A stretch of DNA of 64,000 nucleotides, taken from assembly GCA_903824495.1 (NCBI GenBank), contig CAIJXB010000026.1, positions 1-64,000 on the forward strand, in the 5' to 3' direction. The translations under genes were made by a program, and so were the position numbers. Below, one piece after another: positions 26,022 to 34,831 of the stretch. The stretch comes from an uncultured Chlamydiae bacterium. GTDB lineage: Bacteria > Chlamydiota > Chlamydiia > Chlamydiales > Rhabdochlamydiaceae. Numbering within the stretch: the first letter of the stretch is position 1; each line of letters starts with the position of its first letter. A model generated the notes under the pieces. The model did no database searches, was not told the DNA's origin, and saw only the letters and a list, made by a program, of their open reading frames with translations.

Positions 26022-27156
26022 TAAAAAAATCTCCTGCTACCATTTGGAGCTGTTTAACACATTCAGTAATAATCTCTATTGCCTGATCGATGTCTTCTTC
26101 GGTCATGTCATAAGACAAACAAAAGCTTAGAGCCGAAGAAGCAATTTTCTCATCAAGTCCACTTGCCTTTAAAACAAGAGAAAGAGGTTGGAATTTACCG
26201 CCTCCTAAAGAAGCGTAGATTCCTTTTGTGTTGAGTAAGAATAATAAGGATTCAGAAAAAATCGGAGGGAAGGCAATAGCGCTTGTCGTTGGTAAACGAT
26301 CAGCGTCTTTAAAAAGGATTTGAGCTTTTGGACATGCATTAACAATACCTTGCTCGAATCGATCTCGAAGCCTTGCAATTTCCATAGCGTAGTGCTCAAA
26401 CTTTTCTTGCATCATCTCAACAGCTTTTGTAAAAGCTGCAATAGAGGGTGTAGAAAGCTCCTCTTTTCCAGGAATCAAAGGTTCCGCTCCAAAGCCAGCC
26501 TTTACAATAGTAAGACCTGTCTCTTTAGGCGCATGCATAACTGATCCATCTAAAGTTAGAAAATCGACCCCTAGATCTTGAAAGCGGAAAAAGCTTTTAC
26601 CCCATACATAACTTGCATCGACATGAAGTAGCACGCCTTTTTTTCTGCACACTTCAGCAAGATCTGCAATTGGCTGCAGAACTCCTGTAAGTCCATTTGC
26701 CCAAGAAAGGGACACAAGCGCAGTTCTTGGAGTGATCGCAGCATCTAGTACTTCAGGAAGGAGTTGTCCTTTTGCATTCACTGCAAGAGTTTTGAAAGAG
26801 CATCCGAGCATCTCTAGCTGCTTACACATCGATAAAACTTTTGCTTCTTCTGTTTCTGCAACAAGAAAAAGAGTTTTCCCTGTTTCTCTAGCTCTTTGCA
26901 TATACGTCGTTAAAAACACTTGGTAGATACTTTGAGCTCCACCCGCTGTGAAAAAAAGCTGATCTTGGTCTTGCATCCCTAGTTGAGCAAAAAGACTTTC
27001 GATGCTTTTTTGCAAAGGGTAGATTTGTTGCTGACCTAAGAAGTGAGCTGAAGAAGAGCAGGCCCAATATTCTTTAGAAAATCTAAAGAATTTTTCTAGC
27101 ACTTCTGGAAAAGGCCTCGTTGCTGTTTGATTATCGAAATAAAGAGAATCTGTCAT
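26014..27156 (-). CDS. NifS-like fold-type I protein, probably catalytically dead
   Basis: The 380 residues align along their whole length with NifS/IscS cysteine desulfurases: YFDNQTATRPFPEVLEKF at the start, SWANGLTGVLQPIADL, LLHVDASY, and TEEDIDQAIEII at the end. Key residues are gone. The PLP lysine position reads DGSVMHAPK where the window's SufS has SGHKIYGP, so Lys is Val. The GSAC loop with the active Cys reads SLGGGKFQP. The substrate Arg of IRFSLG is Ser in LSFCLS. The Asp that holds the PLP ring nitrogen is kept, and the following Gln is Tyr. It is three bases downstream of gpmA and overlaps the NifU-like gene. Canonical sulfur mobilisation would fall to SufS at 54306. Confidence 0.85.
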   Translation of the reverse strand: MTDSLYFDNQTATRPFPEVLEKFFRFSKEYWACSSSAHFLGQQQIYPLQKSIESLFAQLGMQDQDQLFFTAGGAQSIYQVFLTTYMQRARETGKTLFLVAETEEAKVLSMCKQLEMLGCSFKTLAVNAKGQLLPEVLDAAITPRTALVSLSWANGLTGVLQPIADLAEVCRKKGVLLHVDASYVWGKSFFRFQDLGVDFLTLDGSVMHAPKETGLTIVKAGFGAEPLIPGKEELSTPSIAAFTKAVEMMQEKFEHYAMEIARLRDRFEQGIVNACPKAQILFKDADRLPTTSAIAFPPIFSESLLFLLNTKGIYASLGGGKFQPLSLVLKASGLDEKIASSALSFCLSYDMTEEDIDQAIEIITECVKQLQMVAGDFFNG

Positions 27157-27159
27157 ACG

Positions 27160-27837
27160 TTAGCAACCAACCTTCTGAAAAGTTCCCCCGCCATACTCAT
27201 AGATCATGGGAATGCCCGTTGGAACTTCAAGTTTGAGCACTTGCTCTTTAGAAAGTTTTTCCATGTGCATAAGAATAGATCTTAAAGAGTTTCCATGAGC
27301 GCACACAAAGACATCTTTCCCTTTTTCTAGATCACCAACGATCTTATCTTTAAAAAATGGAATCGATCTTTGCGCCGTCTGCTCTAAACTCTCACCATCT
27401 GGAGGACAAACGTCATAACTACGGCGCCAAAGCTGCACTTGCTCTTCTCCATGCGCATCCATGGTCTCTCGTTTGTTTTTGGCCTGCAGTGATCCGTACA
27501 TCCGTTCATTGAGCTCCCAGGCTTCATAAACAGGAATCAAACCAAGGCTTTCTGAAATTCCCATCTGGTACCAATCCCCTTGAATTTCTTCTTCTTTATG
27601 TTGTTTGTAAGGAATTTTTTTAAGATTGCTCTGGGCCATTACAATAAAAGCGGTCATTTCAGCACGCACCAAAGTAGACACATAGATCACGTCCACATTG
27701 CAATCAGATAAAACCTTTCCAGCTTCCACGGCCTCTTCGATACCTTCTTTAGAAAGGGGGATATCGATCCATCCGGTAAATACATTAGATTTGTTCCATA
27801 CAGACTGTCCATGACGAAGCAAAATAAGTTTTGACAT
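27160..27837 (-). CDS. gpmA: 2,3-bisphosphoglycerate-dependent phosphoglycerate mutase
   Basis: This enzyme interconverts 3- and 2-phosphoglycerate in glycolysis. The 225 residues carry LILLRHGQSVWN with the phosphohistidine His9, LNERMYGSLQ, and AHGNSLRSIL with the second His. GDWYQMGISESLGLIP differs from the usual spacing but keeps the fold. It is cofactor-dependent, as in Chlamydia (CT722 from memory). It heads the minus-strand unit gpmA-nifS-nifU and is divergent from the pseudouridine synthase gene, with 130 bases between them. Confidence 0.95.
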   Translation of the reverse strand: MSKLILLRHGQSVWNKSNVFTGWIDIPLSKEGIEEAVEAGKVLSDCNVDVIYVSTLVRAEMTAFIVMAQSNLKKIPYKQHKEEEIQGDWYQMGISESLGLIPVYEAWELNERMYGSLQAKNKRETMDAHGEEQVQLWRRSYDVCPPDGESLEQTAQRSIPFFKDKIVGDLEKGKDVFVCAHGNSLRSILMHMEKLSKEQVLKLEVPTGIPMIYEYGGGTFQKVGC

Positions 27838-27930
27838 AAGGCCTCTTTACTTTAAGAACCGAATTATACAGTGTTTATATAAAAAATTCCCAAGAGATTC
27901 TAGCCCATTCCCTTAAAATTTATTATTACA

Positions 27931-27959
27931 TTGTTTTTATCGACACATCTGCTTATAAT
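27931..27959 (+). promoter_or_regulatory. Promoter of the pseudouridine synthase gene, leaderless type
   Basis: TTGTTT (27931-27936) and a perfect TATAAT (27954-27959) are exactly 17 bases apart. Transcription would begin about seven bases after the -10 box, at 27966-27968, on top of the ATG at 27968. No Shine-Dalgarno sequence stands before that ATG, so the mRNA is predicted to be leaderless or nearly so. Confidence 0.65.
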
Positions 27960-27967
27960 CTCCGGCT

Positions 27968-28675
27968 ATGGAAACAAAAAAAAGACTCAGCAAAGCCCTT
28001 GCAGCGGCAGGCATCGCCTCCCGCAGAAAAGCTGAAGAGCTTATCTTCGCAGGCAAGGTGTCCGTAAATGGAACAATCGTACTGACTCCCCAGACTCTCG
28101 TCTCTTGGGAAACCGACACTATTTGCGTAGACAAAAAAAAAGTTACACAAGAGGAGAGCAAACTCTACTTCCTCCTCAACAAGCCTAAAGGGTACATCTG
28201 CTCGAATGCGCGGGTTGGGACTAAAAAAATTATATCAGATCTTTTCAGAGACTTACCTGAAAGACTCTTTACAGTAGGGCGTTTAGATCGCGATACTACA
28301 GGCCTTTTGATCGTCACAAACGACGGCCATTTTGCCAATAAGGTGATCCACCCTTCTGCAAACATCACAAAAGAATATCTTGTCAAAACAAATATTGAAC
28401 CTTTCCACGAACACCTTGTTCAAATTTCAAAGGGCGTTGAAATCGATGGAGACTGGGTCCAGCCCGTAAAAGTCACCAAAGTCAGAAACGGAACCATCAA
28501 GGTAGTTGTTCGCGAAGGAAAAAAAAGAGAAGTTCGCCTTCTTGTTGAACAAACAGGCCTTAAGGTTTTGGAGTTAACAAGGATTCGAATTGGCGGCCTG
28601 CTACTCGGGAATCTTCCTGAAGGCGCCTATCGAGATCTTACAGAAGCTGATAAAGCGTCGATTTTTGGACAATAG
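27968..28675 (+). CDS. RsuA/RluB-family rRNA pseudouridine synthase
   Basis: It converts a uridine of rRNA into pseudouridine; RluB and RsuA modify 23S and 16S rRNA respectively. The 235 residues have an N-terminal S4 RNA-binding domain (KRLSKALAAAGIASRRKAEE, with GKVSVNG). The catalytic domain follows with VGRLDRDTTGLLIVTNDG, whose first Asp after GRL is the nucleophile, and KEYLVKT and KKREVRLLVEQTGL. RluB is the more likely member because of the S4 domain and the RLVEQ-type tail. It is followed by a methyltransferase gene with only one base between stop and start. Confidence 0.9.
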   Translation: METKKRLSKALAAAGIASRRKAEELIFAGKVSVNGTIVLTPQTLVSWETDTICVDKKKVTQEESKLYFLLNKPKGYICSNARVGTKKIISDLFRDLPERLFTVGRLDRDTTGLLIVTNDGHFANKVIHPSANITKEYLVKTNIEPFHEHLVQISKGVEIDGDWVQPVKVTKVRNGTIKVVVREGKKREVRLLVEQTGLKVLELTRIRIGGLLLGNLPEGAYRDLTEADKASIFGQ

Positions 28676-28676
28676 C

Positions 28677-29810
28677 ATGAAAAAAAGACCCCCTGTACCC
28701 AAACCTCTTTGGGATGACCTTTACCTTCTTTTGATTACTAGATGGCGCAAGCTCATGAAGCTGCCCTTAGGACCTCTTAAAGAAATACCCGCTGAAAGAC
28801 TGATGACAAGAGAGTTTCGAACTCTTGTAGAAAACGTTCTTGCCTATAAAGAATCCAAAGACATTTCAACTCCGGAACTTCTCGGCGCTTACCTCATGTA
28901 TGAGTGGCCTCTTCACTACGCACAAGGCCTTAGCCTGCTCCAAGAGCTGCCACAAAAACCTTCTAGAGTTTTAGATCTTGGAACTTTAGGTGCTCCTTTT
29001 TCATTAGCTGCTCTGCAACATGGAGCAACAGAAGTTCTTGCTATCGGCAAAGATGAAACAGCCCTTAAATACGGTGCTGACCTTTCAGGGCATCTTGGAT
29101 ATCCCATCTCTATTCGTCCGGGAGACGCAAGATTTCTTAGATCTCTTTCTCTTCAAGGTTCTTGGGATTTGATTATTTTATCATACAGCCTGTTTCGCTT
29201 ATTCCCTTCTTTAGAAGATCAAACAGCTTACATCAATCAGTTACTGCCATTGCTATCTGCCGATGGACACCTTCTTATTGTCGAAGACTCAGAAACTGAA
29301 GTCAACCGCTCGTTCTTAAAACTAAGAGATGAAGTAGCAAGACGCAAAATGTCTATTTTGGCGCCTTGCCTTTGGAAAGGTGATTGCCCCGCTTTAAAAC
29401 ACGGAAGCTCTCCTTGCTTTGCTCAAAGACCCCTCGTTGACAAACCTTTCATGATCAAAGAAATTCAAAGAGCTGCAAGCATCAATTTAAATTCTTTAAA
29501 AATGTCGTATCTCATCTTGAGATCACCCCTTTTTACCCCACCAGTGCTAGCAAACAATCTCTACAGAATCGTAAGCCCCGCTGTAAGCACATTCCGCGGT
29601 GAAAGATATTTTCTTTGCGGCGTTGCCGGAAAGAAAACTCTCGGCACAACAATACAAGGAGATCATCCTAAACACTCAAAAGCATTTGAGTATTTGAAAC
29701 GTGGTGATGTAATCTCCATTGATGAAGCTGTCACACTTGAAGATGATATGCAAATCACAGATAAAACTCTGTTGCAACTTAAAGCTCCCTGTGATAAGCC
29801 GCTTCTATAG
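28677..29810 (+). CDS. Rsm22/METTL17-type methyltransferase-like protein
   Basis: The start is put at the ATG at 28677, one base after the previous stop, rather than at an earlier in-frame codon inside that gene. The 377-residue product has a class I methyltransferase core (SRVLDLGTLGAPFSLAALQ, WDLIILSYSLF, GHLLIVEDSE). A cysteine motif, PCLWKGDCPALKHGSSPC, follows, like the iron-sulfur-binding cysteine region of Rsm22/METTL17 proteins that act on the small ribosomal subunit. SAM binding is uncertain because motif I lacks the usual GxG. It is coupled to the pseudouridine synthase, so a ribosome-maturation role is reasonable. Confidence 0.78.
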   Translation: MKKRPPVPKPLWDDLYLLLITRWRKLMKLPLGPLKEIPAERLMTREFRTLVENVLAYKESKDISTPELLGAYLMYEWPLHYAQGLSLLQELPQKPSRVLDLGTLGAPFSLAALQHGATEVLAIGKDETALKYGADLSGHLGYPISIRPGDARFLRSLSLQGSWDLIILSYSLFRLFPSLEDQTAYINQLLPLLSADGHLLIVEDSETEVNRSFLKLRDEVARRKMSILAPCLWKGDCPALKHGSSPCFAQRPLVDKPFMIKEIQRAASINLNSLKMSYLILRSPLFTPPVLANNLYRIVSPAVSTFRGERYFLCGVAGKKTLGTTIQGDHPKHSKAFEYLKRGDVISIDEAVTLEDDMQITDKTLLQLKAPCDKPLL

Positions 29811-29881
29811 AAAAGAAGGTTTACAGAAACCTCTCTTACAGATACACTTGATCATCACCCTTGTTTTAGGAAGTTTAAGTT

Positions 29882-30556
29882 ATGCTTACTATCGCTAGAC
29901 TCTTTGGAAAATCCCCCTTCGCTCCTTTGCAGACGCACATGAAGCGGGTTACAAACTGCGTAGAAAAACTAACAGCTATTTTCGACATTCTCCCTAAGAT
30001 GGATTTGGAGAAAATTGAAAAACTCTCTAAAGAACTTTCAGAACTAGAACATGAAGCCGATATCACAAAAAGAGACATCCGCAATCATCTTCCCAAAAAC
30101 TTATTTCTTCCGATCGATAGATCTCACTTTCTCGATATCTTATCGATCCAAGACAAGATTGCTGACAAAGCCGAAGAGCTAGGTCTTTTACTTTCTTTCA
30201 AAACCCTTGAGATGTACACCGAACTAAAACCTCTTTTAGAAGAGTTTTATAAAAAAAGCACAGAAGTCTTTTGGCTTGCTAAAAAGGTTATCGGAGAAAT
30301 GGATGAGCTTCTCGAATCTTCCTTTGGAGGGCTCGGAGCTGAAAAGGTAAAAAACCTGGTTGAGCAAACTGCTTTTCAAGAGCATGAAACAAGACAAGCG
30401 TACAGAAAGATCATGAAGCAACTTCTTTCTCTTTCTCCAGCGCTTTCTGCCCCTGCTTTTTATCTTTGGATACGAGTTTTAGAAGAAATCGGCTTACTAG
30501 CTGAACACTCAGAAAGACTCGCAAATAGAATTCGTATGATTTTAGAACTAAAATAA
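29882..30556 (+). CDS. PhoU-like/DUF47 (TIGR00153) phosphate transport accessory protein
   Basis: The 224 residues are an all-helical cytoplasmic protein of the DUF47 family, related to PhoU, which is almost always encoded beside PiT-type phosphate permeases and thought to control them. Signature stretches are LSELEHEADITKRDI (the metal-binding E-x-E-x-D pattern), LSIQDKIADKAEELG and LAEHSERLANRI. GGAAG lies upstream of the ATG. The permease gene begins eight bases after its stop. Chlamydia has the same pair (CT691-CT692 from memory). Confidence 0.9.
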   Translation: MLTIARLFGKSPFAPLQTHMKRVTNCVEKLTAIFDILPKMDLEKIEKLSKELSELEHEADITKRDIRNHLPKNLFLPIDRSHFLDILSIQDKIADKAEELGLLLSFKTLEMYTELKPLLEEFYKKSTEVFWLAKKVIGEMDELLESSFGGLGAEKVKNLVEQTAFQEHETRQAYRKIMKQLLSLSPALSAPAFYLWIRVLEEIGLLAEHSERLANRIRMILELK

Positions 30557-30563
30557 GAGTAGA

Positions 30564-32006
30564 ATGGACGCATCCTTATTTTTTACTATTCTCGTTCTAG
30601 CCGTTGGATTTTACATGGCTTGGAACATCGGAGCTAACGATGTCTCTAACGCTATGGGAACCTCTGTAGGATCGGGAGCCCTGACTTTACGTAAAGCTGT
30701 TTGCATTGCTGCTGTCTTAGAATTCTGCGGAGCTTTTTTTGTAGGAGGAAGCGTTTCGGAGACGATGCAAAAAGGGATCATCGATACCGATCTTTTTATT
30801 GGAGATCCGACCCTTCTAATCCTCGGGATGTGCGCAGCACTCCTCGGAACTGGTGCTTGGCTCCAGATCGCCTCTTATTGCGGATGGCCAGTTTCCACAA
30901 CCCACGCAATCGTTGGAGCCATTATCGGCTTTGGTGTTGTCATTGGAGGAACAGAAGCAATCCATTGGGAAGAAACTATCTCTATCGGCATAAGCTGGGT
31001 TCTTTCTCCAGGCCTTAGCGCTCTTTTTGCTTATTTGATCTTTAGCATACTGCAAAAGAAAATCCTCTACGCCATGAATCCGATTGTTGCGACAAAAAAA
31101 CTATTCCCGTGGCTTGTATTTCTTGTCTTTGCCGTCTTTACACTTAGCATGCTTTTCAATGGCCTTGAAAATTTAAACCTTTCTCTCACCTTCATCCAAG
31201 CTCTTCTTCTTTCCCTACTTGTAGGTGCGGTTGCTTTTGGCATTTCTTACTGGTTTATTCAAAAGGTTAAGGTTCCGGATAACGACGCTGAAACTCCCTC
31301 GACTGTAAGTCCCCAAAATGTCATCAGCTTAGAAAAGGCTATCAAACATTTGCAAAGAGTGCAATCCTCTACCGCCGATGCTACTCACGACACCGTCTCT
31401 AATCTCGTTGCTGAAGTCAGAGATCTTTCTCACCGCCTTCGCAAACAAACAACTTTGGCTGATCGAACCTCTCAATACACTGTCGTTGAAAACGCCTTCG
31501 TCTATCTACAGATTTTAAGCGCCTGTTTCATCGCCTTTGCTCACGGAGCGAATGATGTAGCGAATGCCATCGGTCCTGTGGCAGCCGTTTTAGATGTCAT
31601 TAAAAATGGGGCCATTTCCGATTCTGCTCAGGTGCCTTCTTGGCTTCTAGCCTTTGGAGGACTTGGTATCGTCATAGGTCTTGCTACTTGGGGCTGGAGG
31701 GTCATTGAGACCATTGGTAAAAAAATTACTGAGCTCACTCCTACAAGAGGTTTTTGTGCTGAGTTTGGGGCTGCAACAACCATCCTCCTCGCCTCCAAAT
31801 TAGGCCTTCCAATTTCTACCACTCACTGCCTTGTAGGCGCCGTTTTAGGGGTAGGGCTTGCTAGAGGCATGAGAGCCTTAAACCTTGGAATGCTCAAAGA
31901 AATTATACTATCTTGGGTGATTACGATCCCTTCGAGCGCCGTAATGAGTATCTTTATTTTTTATCTTCTAAGAACCGTCTTCCACCAGTTCTTTGTAGGG
32001 GCTTAA
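30564..32006 (+). CDS. pit: PiT-family inorganic phosphate transporter
   Basis: This inner-membrane proton- or sodium-coupled phosphate permease has 480 residues and about ten membrane segments. The two inverted PiT signatures are present: GANDVSNAMGTSVGSGALT near residue 25 and HGANDVANAIGP near residue 330. WPVSTTHAIVGAIIG and LPISTTHCLVGAVLG are the paired "STTH" motifs. A hydrophilic central loop of about 80 residues (about 235-310) faces the cytoplasm. It is in one operon with the DUF47 regulator. No terminator is obvious in 32007-32149, which instead leads to the CHLPS pair. Confidence 0.94.
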   Translation: MDASLFFTILVLAVGFYMAWNIGANDVSNAMGTSVGSGALTLRKAVCIAAVLEFCGAFFVGGSVSETMQKGIIDTDLFIGDPTLLILGMCAALLGTGAWLQIASYCGWPVSTTHAIVGAIIGFGVVIGGTEAIHWEETISIGISWVLSPGLSALFAYLIFSILQKKILYAMNPIVATKKLFPWLVFLVFAVFTLSMLFNGLENLNLSLTFIQALLLSLLVGAVAFGISYWFIQKVKVPDNDAETPSTVSPQNVISLEKAIKHLQRVQSSTADATHDTVSNLVAEVRDLSHRLRKQTTLADRTSQYTVVENAFVYLQILSACFIAFAHGANDVANAIGPVAAVLDVIKNGAISDSAQVPSWLLAFGGLGIVIGLATWGWRVIETIGKKITELTPTRGFCAEFGAATTILLASKLGLPISTTHCLVGAVLGVGLARGMRALNLGMLKEIILSWVITIPSSAVMSIFIFYLLRTVFHQFFVGA

Positions 32007-32149
32007 GGCTCAAATTAAAAATTTAGATTTACAACCAGACGGATCAGTTCAAATAAACATTTCACGATCTCATATACAAAAAAGTTAATATTCCATTAAT
32101 TACGAAAATAGATTATAATTTCATTAATTAACTTATTTAAGGATAAAGC

Positions 32150-33349
32150 GTGATAATAAATCATTTTGACTTTCTTGACCAACCAAATGAGGACTATACA
32201 AACCAACTACAAAGAGAATGCTCTTCTCATAGCGCCCTGCCTGACATCTCATATGTCTATGAAACTGAGAAAAAAACTCAAACAGTCGCTGAAAGGATCT
32301 TTTCCTCTTTTTACTCTCTAGTTTCCCTACCTTATCAATTCATTCACTGGATTACAGGGCTATGCATTAAAATCCCCACTTGCGACTTACCAGAAGAAGC
32401 GTTTACAGAGAAAAGAATTGATCTGGATCCTGAATACGATCAAGGTGGAATACGCAAATTCTATCAAGATACATGTCAATATAGTCCGGAACAAATCCCT
32501 TCACGGCCAGAGACATGGAAATATAAAAGAATTTCTATTGCGATGGATGGTTCGACCATTGATGCCATGCTGATTGTAAGAAAATCTTTGGCTAACAATG
32601 GCACATGGATTCTGCAATCAAATGCCGGAAGCGACTTTTATGAACTGCATAGAGCCTATACTACTTGCACCAAAAAACTTGCTCTTTCTTTGAATGCAAA
32701 TATCTTGATATTTAATTATCCGGGAGTTGGAGCAACCAAAGGAAATTATACTCGAAAAACAATTGCTAAAACTTATCAAGCAATGCTCCGTTTTCTAGAA
32801 AATAAAGAAAAAGGAATCGGGGCTCGTACAATCATAGGCCTGGGATATTGCTTCGGGGGTAATGTTCAAGGAGAAGCCTTAAAAGACTATGAACTGCAAA
32901 AAGACATTAACTACGTTTTCATTAAAGACCGCAGCGCCTCTGAATTGTCTAAAGCGGCCTCTCACGTAACCTATATCTGGGAAGGAATTCATCTAAAACT
33001 TAGCTGGATAGGAAAAATTCTTGAACTTTGCGGGTGGAATATGGATACACTCTCTTCTTCTAAGCAACTACTCAATGCCCATGAAGTCCTCTTGCATACA
33101 GGCGCTGTAGAAACTGCGAGATTAATATTAAACCCTGATTTTCTTATCGATGATGGGCTACTTCGAAAGGAAGAAACGCTAGGTTATCATATCTTAAAAA
33201 ATCAAAATTGCTCTTCTCCAAAAAAATTAGTAAAAACAAAAGTCATTGCGATTCCGGAGAATCATGACGATTCACTTTCTTCTGATACATTTTGTGTCTT
33301 GAGGGACACAATTAGAGGCATCTTAGAAAGCAGGAGAGGCAATCTCTAA
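32150..33349 (+). CDS. CHLPS/DUF818 alpha/beta hydrolase with Cys nucleophile
   Basis: This belongs to the Chlamydiota-specific CHLPS 43-kDa family (DUF818), an alpha/beta-hydrolase fold of unknown substrate. The GTG at 32150 has AAGGA six bases upstream. In the 399 residues, a hydrophobic stretch near 50-75 may be a membrane anchor. NANILIFNYPGVGATKG (182-198) is the strand before the oxyanion region. The nucleophile elbow reads GYCFGG with Cys234 (codon TGC) where the neighbour has Ser. IPENHDDS supplies a candidate catalytic His. The next gene is a paralogue that overlaps by one base (TAATG). The family has been linked to chlamydial host interaction only by its restriction to the phylum. 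Confidence 0.85.
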   Translation: MIINHFDFLDQPNEDYTNQLQRECSSHSALPDISYVYETEKKTQTVAERIFSSFYSLVSLPYQFIHWITGLCIKIPTCDLPEEAFTEKRIDLDPEYDQGGIRKFYQDTCQYSPEQIPSRPETWKYKRISIAMDGSTIDAMLIVRKSLANNGTWILQSNAGSDFYELHRAYTTCTKKLALSLNANILIFNYPGVGATKGNYTRKTIAKTYQAMLRFLENKEKGIGARTIIGLGYCFGGNVQGEALKDYELQKDINYVFIKDRSASELSKAASHVTYIWEGIHLKLSWIGKILELCGWNMDTLSSSKQLLNAHEVLLHTGAVETARLILNPDFLIDDGLLRKEETLGYHILKNQNCSSPKKLVKTKVIAIPENHDDSLSSDTFCVLRDTIRGILESRRGNL

Positions 33350-34533
33350 TGACAACACTATCTCATCCAAATCACCTTGGGTTTTGTAAAAGACCGAATG
33401 ATCAATACATAGAGCAACTAAATAGAGAATGCGCGTCCGATACCGCTTTACCTGAAATTTCCTATCGCTACCAAACTGAGGAAAAAACCCAAACGGTCGC
33501 CGAAAGAATCTTTTCCTGTTTATATGCGATTGTGACTTATCCTTATCGAGTCCTTCAGCGGCTCGCCAGTAAAATCATCGTCCCCGTAAGCAACGGGTTT
33601 TTATCCAATTTTACCTTCTATAGAAGTCAAGAAAATCTCAATGTTCAAATGCAAAACATGTTCATAATGGCGATGCTTCAGGCTGGGCGGACTATTACTG
33701 ATTCAAATTGGAAGTATAAAAGAATTTCCATTGATGTTGATGGCATGACAATTGATGCAATGCTCATTGTAAGAAACTCCACCGCTGAAAATGGCAAATG
33801 GATCCTTTTGTCTGATGGCAATGGTCAAATCTATGAATCACATAAGCCCTATTTTTCAGATGCAAAGCAATTGGCCTTTTCTTTAGACGCCAATGTTCTT
33901 GTATTCAATTATCCGGGCGTTGGGGCAAGTCAAGGAACTCCCCTACCTGAAACGATCGCTAAAACGTATAAGGCAATGCTTCGCTTCTTAGAAGATAAAG
34001 GAGCTGGAATTGGTGCAAAGACAATCATAGGTCATGGATTTTCTTTAGGTGGAGCTGCGCAAGCTTTAGGACTAGATTCCCATACGCTTGATCCCGACAT
34101 CAATTATGTCTTTGTCAAAGACAGAACATTTTCAACTTTAAGTAAAGCAGCGACAGACGTCATGGGGCCTTGGGCGGGAAAGCTCGTCGAATTCCTTGGA
34201 TGGAACATGGATACAGAAACTGCTTCTAAAAAGCTTAAAGCTCATGAGCTCATCTTACAGTCAACCGAAAAAATAGGGCAACACGGAAAAATTCGAGTTC
34301 GTAATGACGGTGCCATCACAGCAAGAGCCAGCTTAGCTGAAGCTTTTTGTAATCAAAGGGAATTCGATCGTTTTAAAAAGACTAAAAGACTCATTTCTCT
34401 TTCGAACAAAAGTCATAATGACTTTCTCAATCGAGAAGAGCTTCTAATGATCACTCAAATCATTGAAAATGCAGTACAAATACAGATCTCAGATAGAGCA
34501 GCTGCATTAGCACATCGAGAAGAAGCGATTTGA
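33349..34533 (+). CDS. CHLPS/DUF818 alpha/beta hydrolase with Ser nucleophile
   Basis: This 394-residue paralogue of the previous gene shares the same opening plan (RECASDTALPEISYRYQTEE, KTQTVAERIFS), a hydrophobic segment near 55-80, and WKYKRISIDVDGMTIDAML. The elbow is GFSLGG with Ser232 (codon TCT), a normal serine hydrolase. LVFNYPGVGASQG is conserved, and SNKSHNDF may carry the His. Its ATG overlaps the TAA of the first copy. The pair arose by tandem duplication. A hairpin terminator follows at 34722. The substrate is unknown. Confidence 0.85.
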   Translation: MTTLSHPNHLGFCKRPNDQYIEQLNRECASDTALPEISYRYQTEEKTQTVAERIFSCLYAIVTYPYRVLQRLASKIIVPVSNGFLSNFTFYRSQENLNVQMQNMFIMAMLQAGRTITDSNWKYKRISIDVDGMTIDAMLIVRNSTAENGKWILLSDGNGQIYESHKPYFSDAKQLAFSLDANVLVFNYPGVGASQGTPLPETIAKTYKAMLRFLEDKGAGIGAKTIIGHGFSLGGAAQALGLDSHTLDPDINYVFVKDRTFSTLSKAATDVMGPWAGKLVEFLGWNMDTETASKKLKAHELILQSTEKIGQHGKIRVRNDGAITARASLAEAFCNQREFDRFKKTKRLISLSNKSHNDFLNREELLMITQIIENAVQIQISDRAAALAHREEAI

Positions 34534-34721
34534 TATTGCCTAAGATAAACCTGTCCTTTTGCAGCCAAAATTAACCAATTTCATTCATTTCTAAAGAAAA
34601 GGGCTTCTTTTTGGAGCCAAAAAAACCGCACGATTACCTCTTTTGATATCAAAACCTTTCCGGTAAAGGGATCTTAAAATAGGGACCCTAATCCATTTTT
34701 TGATTTTCAGCTTAGCCATTT

Positions 34722-34759
34722 TTCATCAAAAAGTGACAAAACTGTCACTTTTTCATGAA
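34722..34759. terminator. Bidirectional terminator between CHLPS pair and hemH
   Basis: A 17-base inverted repeat (34722-34738 and 34743-34759) with one C-C mismatch and loop AAAC has its core AAAAAGTGACA pairing with TGTCACTTTTT. It carries U-runs on both strands, so it can end the plus-strand CHLPS transcript and the minus-strand hemH transcript. The rest of 34534-34831 shows no gene. Confidence 0.85.
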
Positions 34760-34831
34760 TTTAGAAAGTAAATAGAGTAAATCAATAAAGACGCTGACAC
34801 TTTAAACCATTACTTATTAGATATATAAAGA

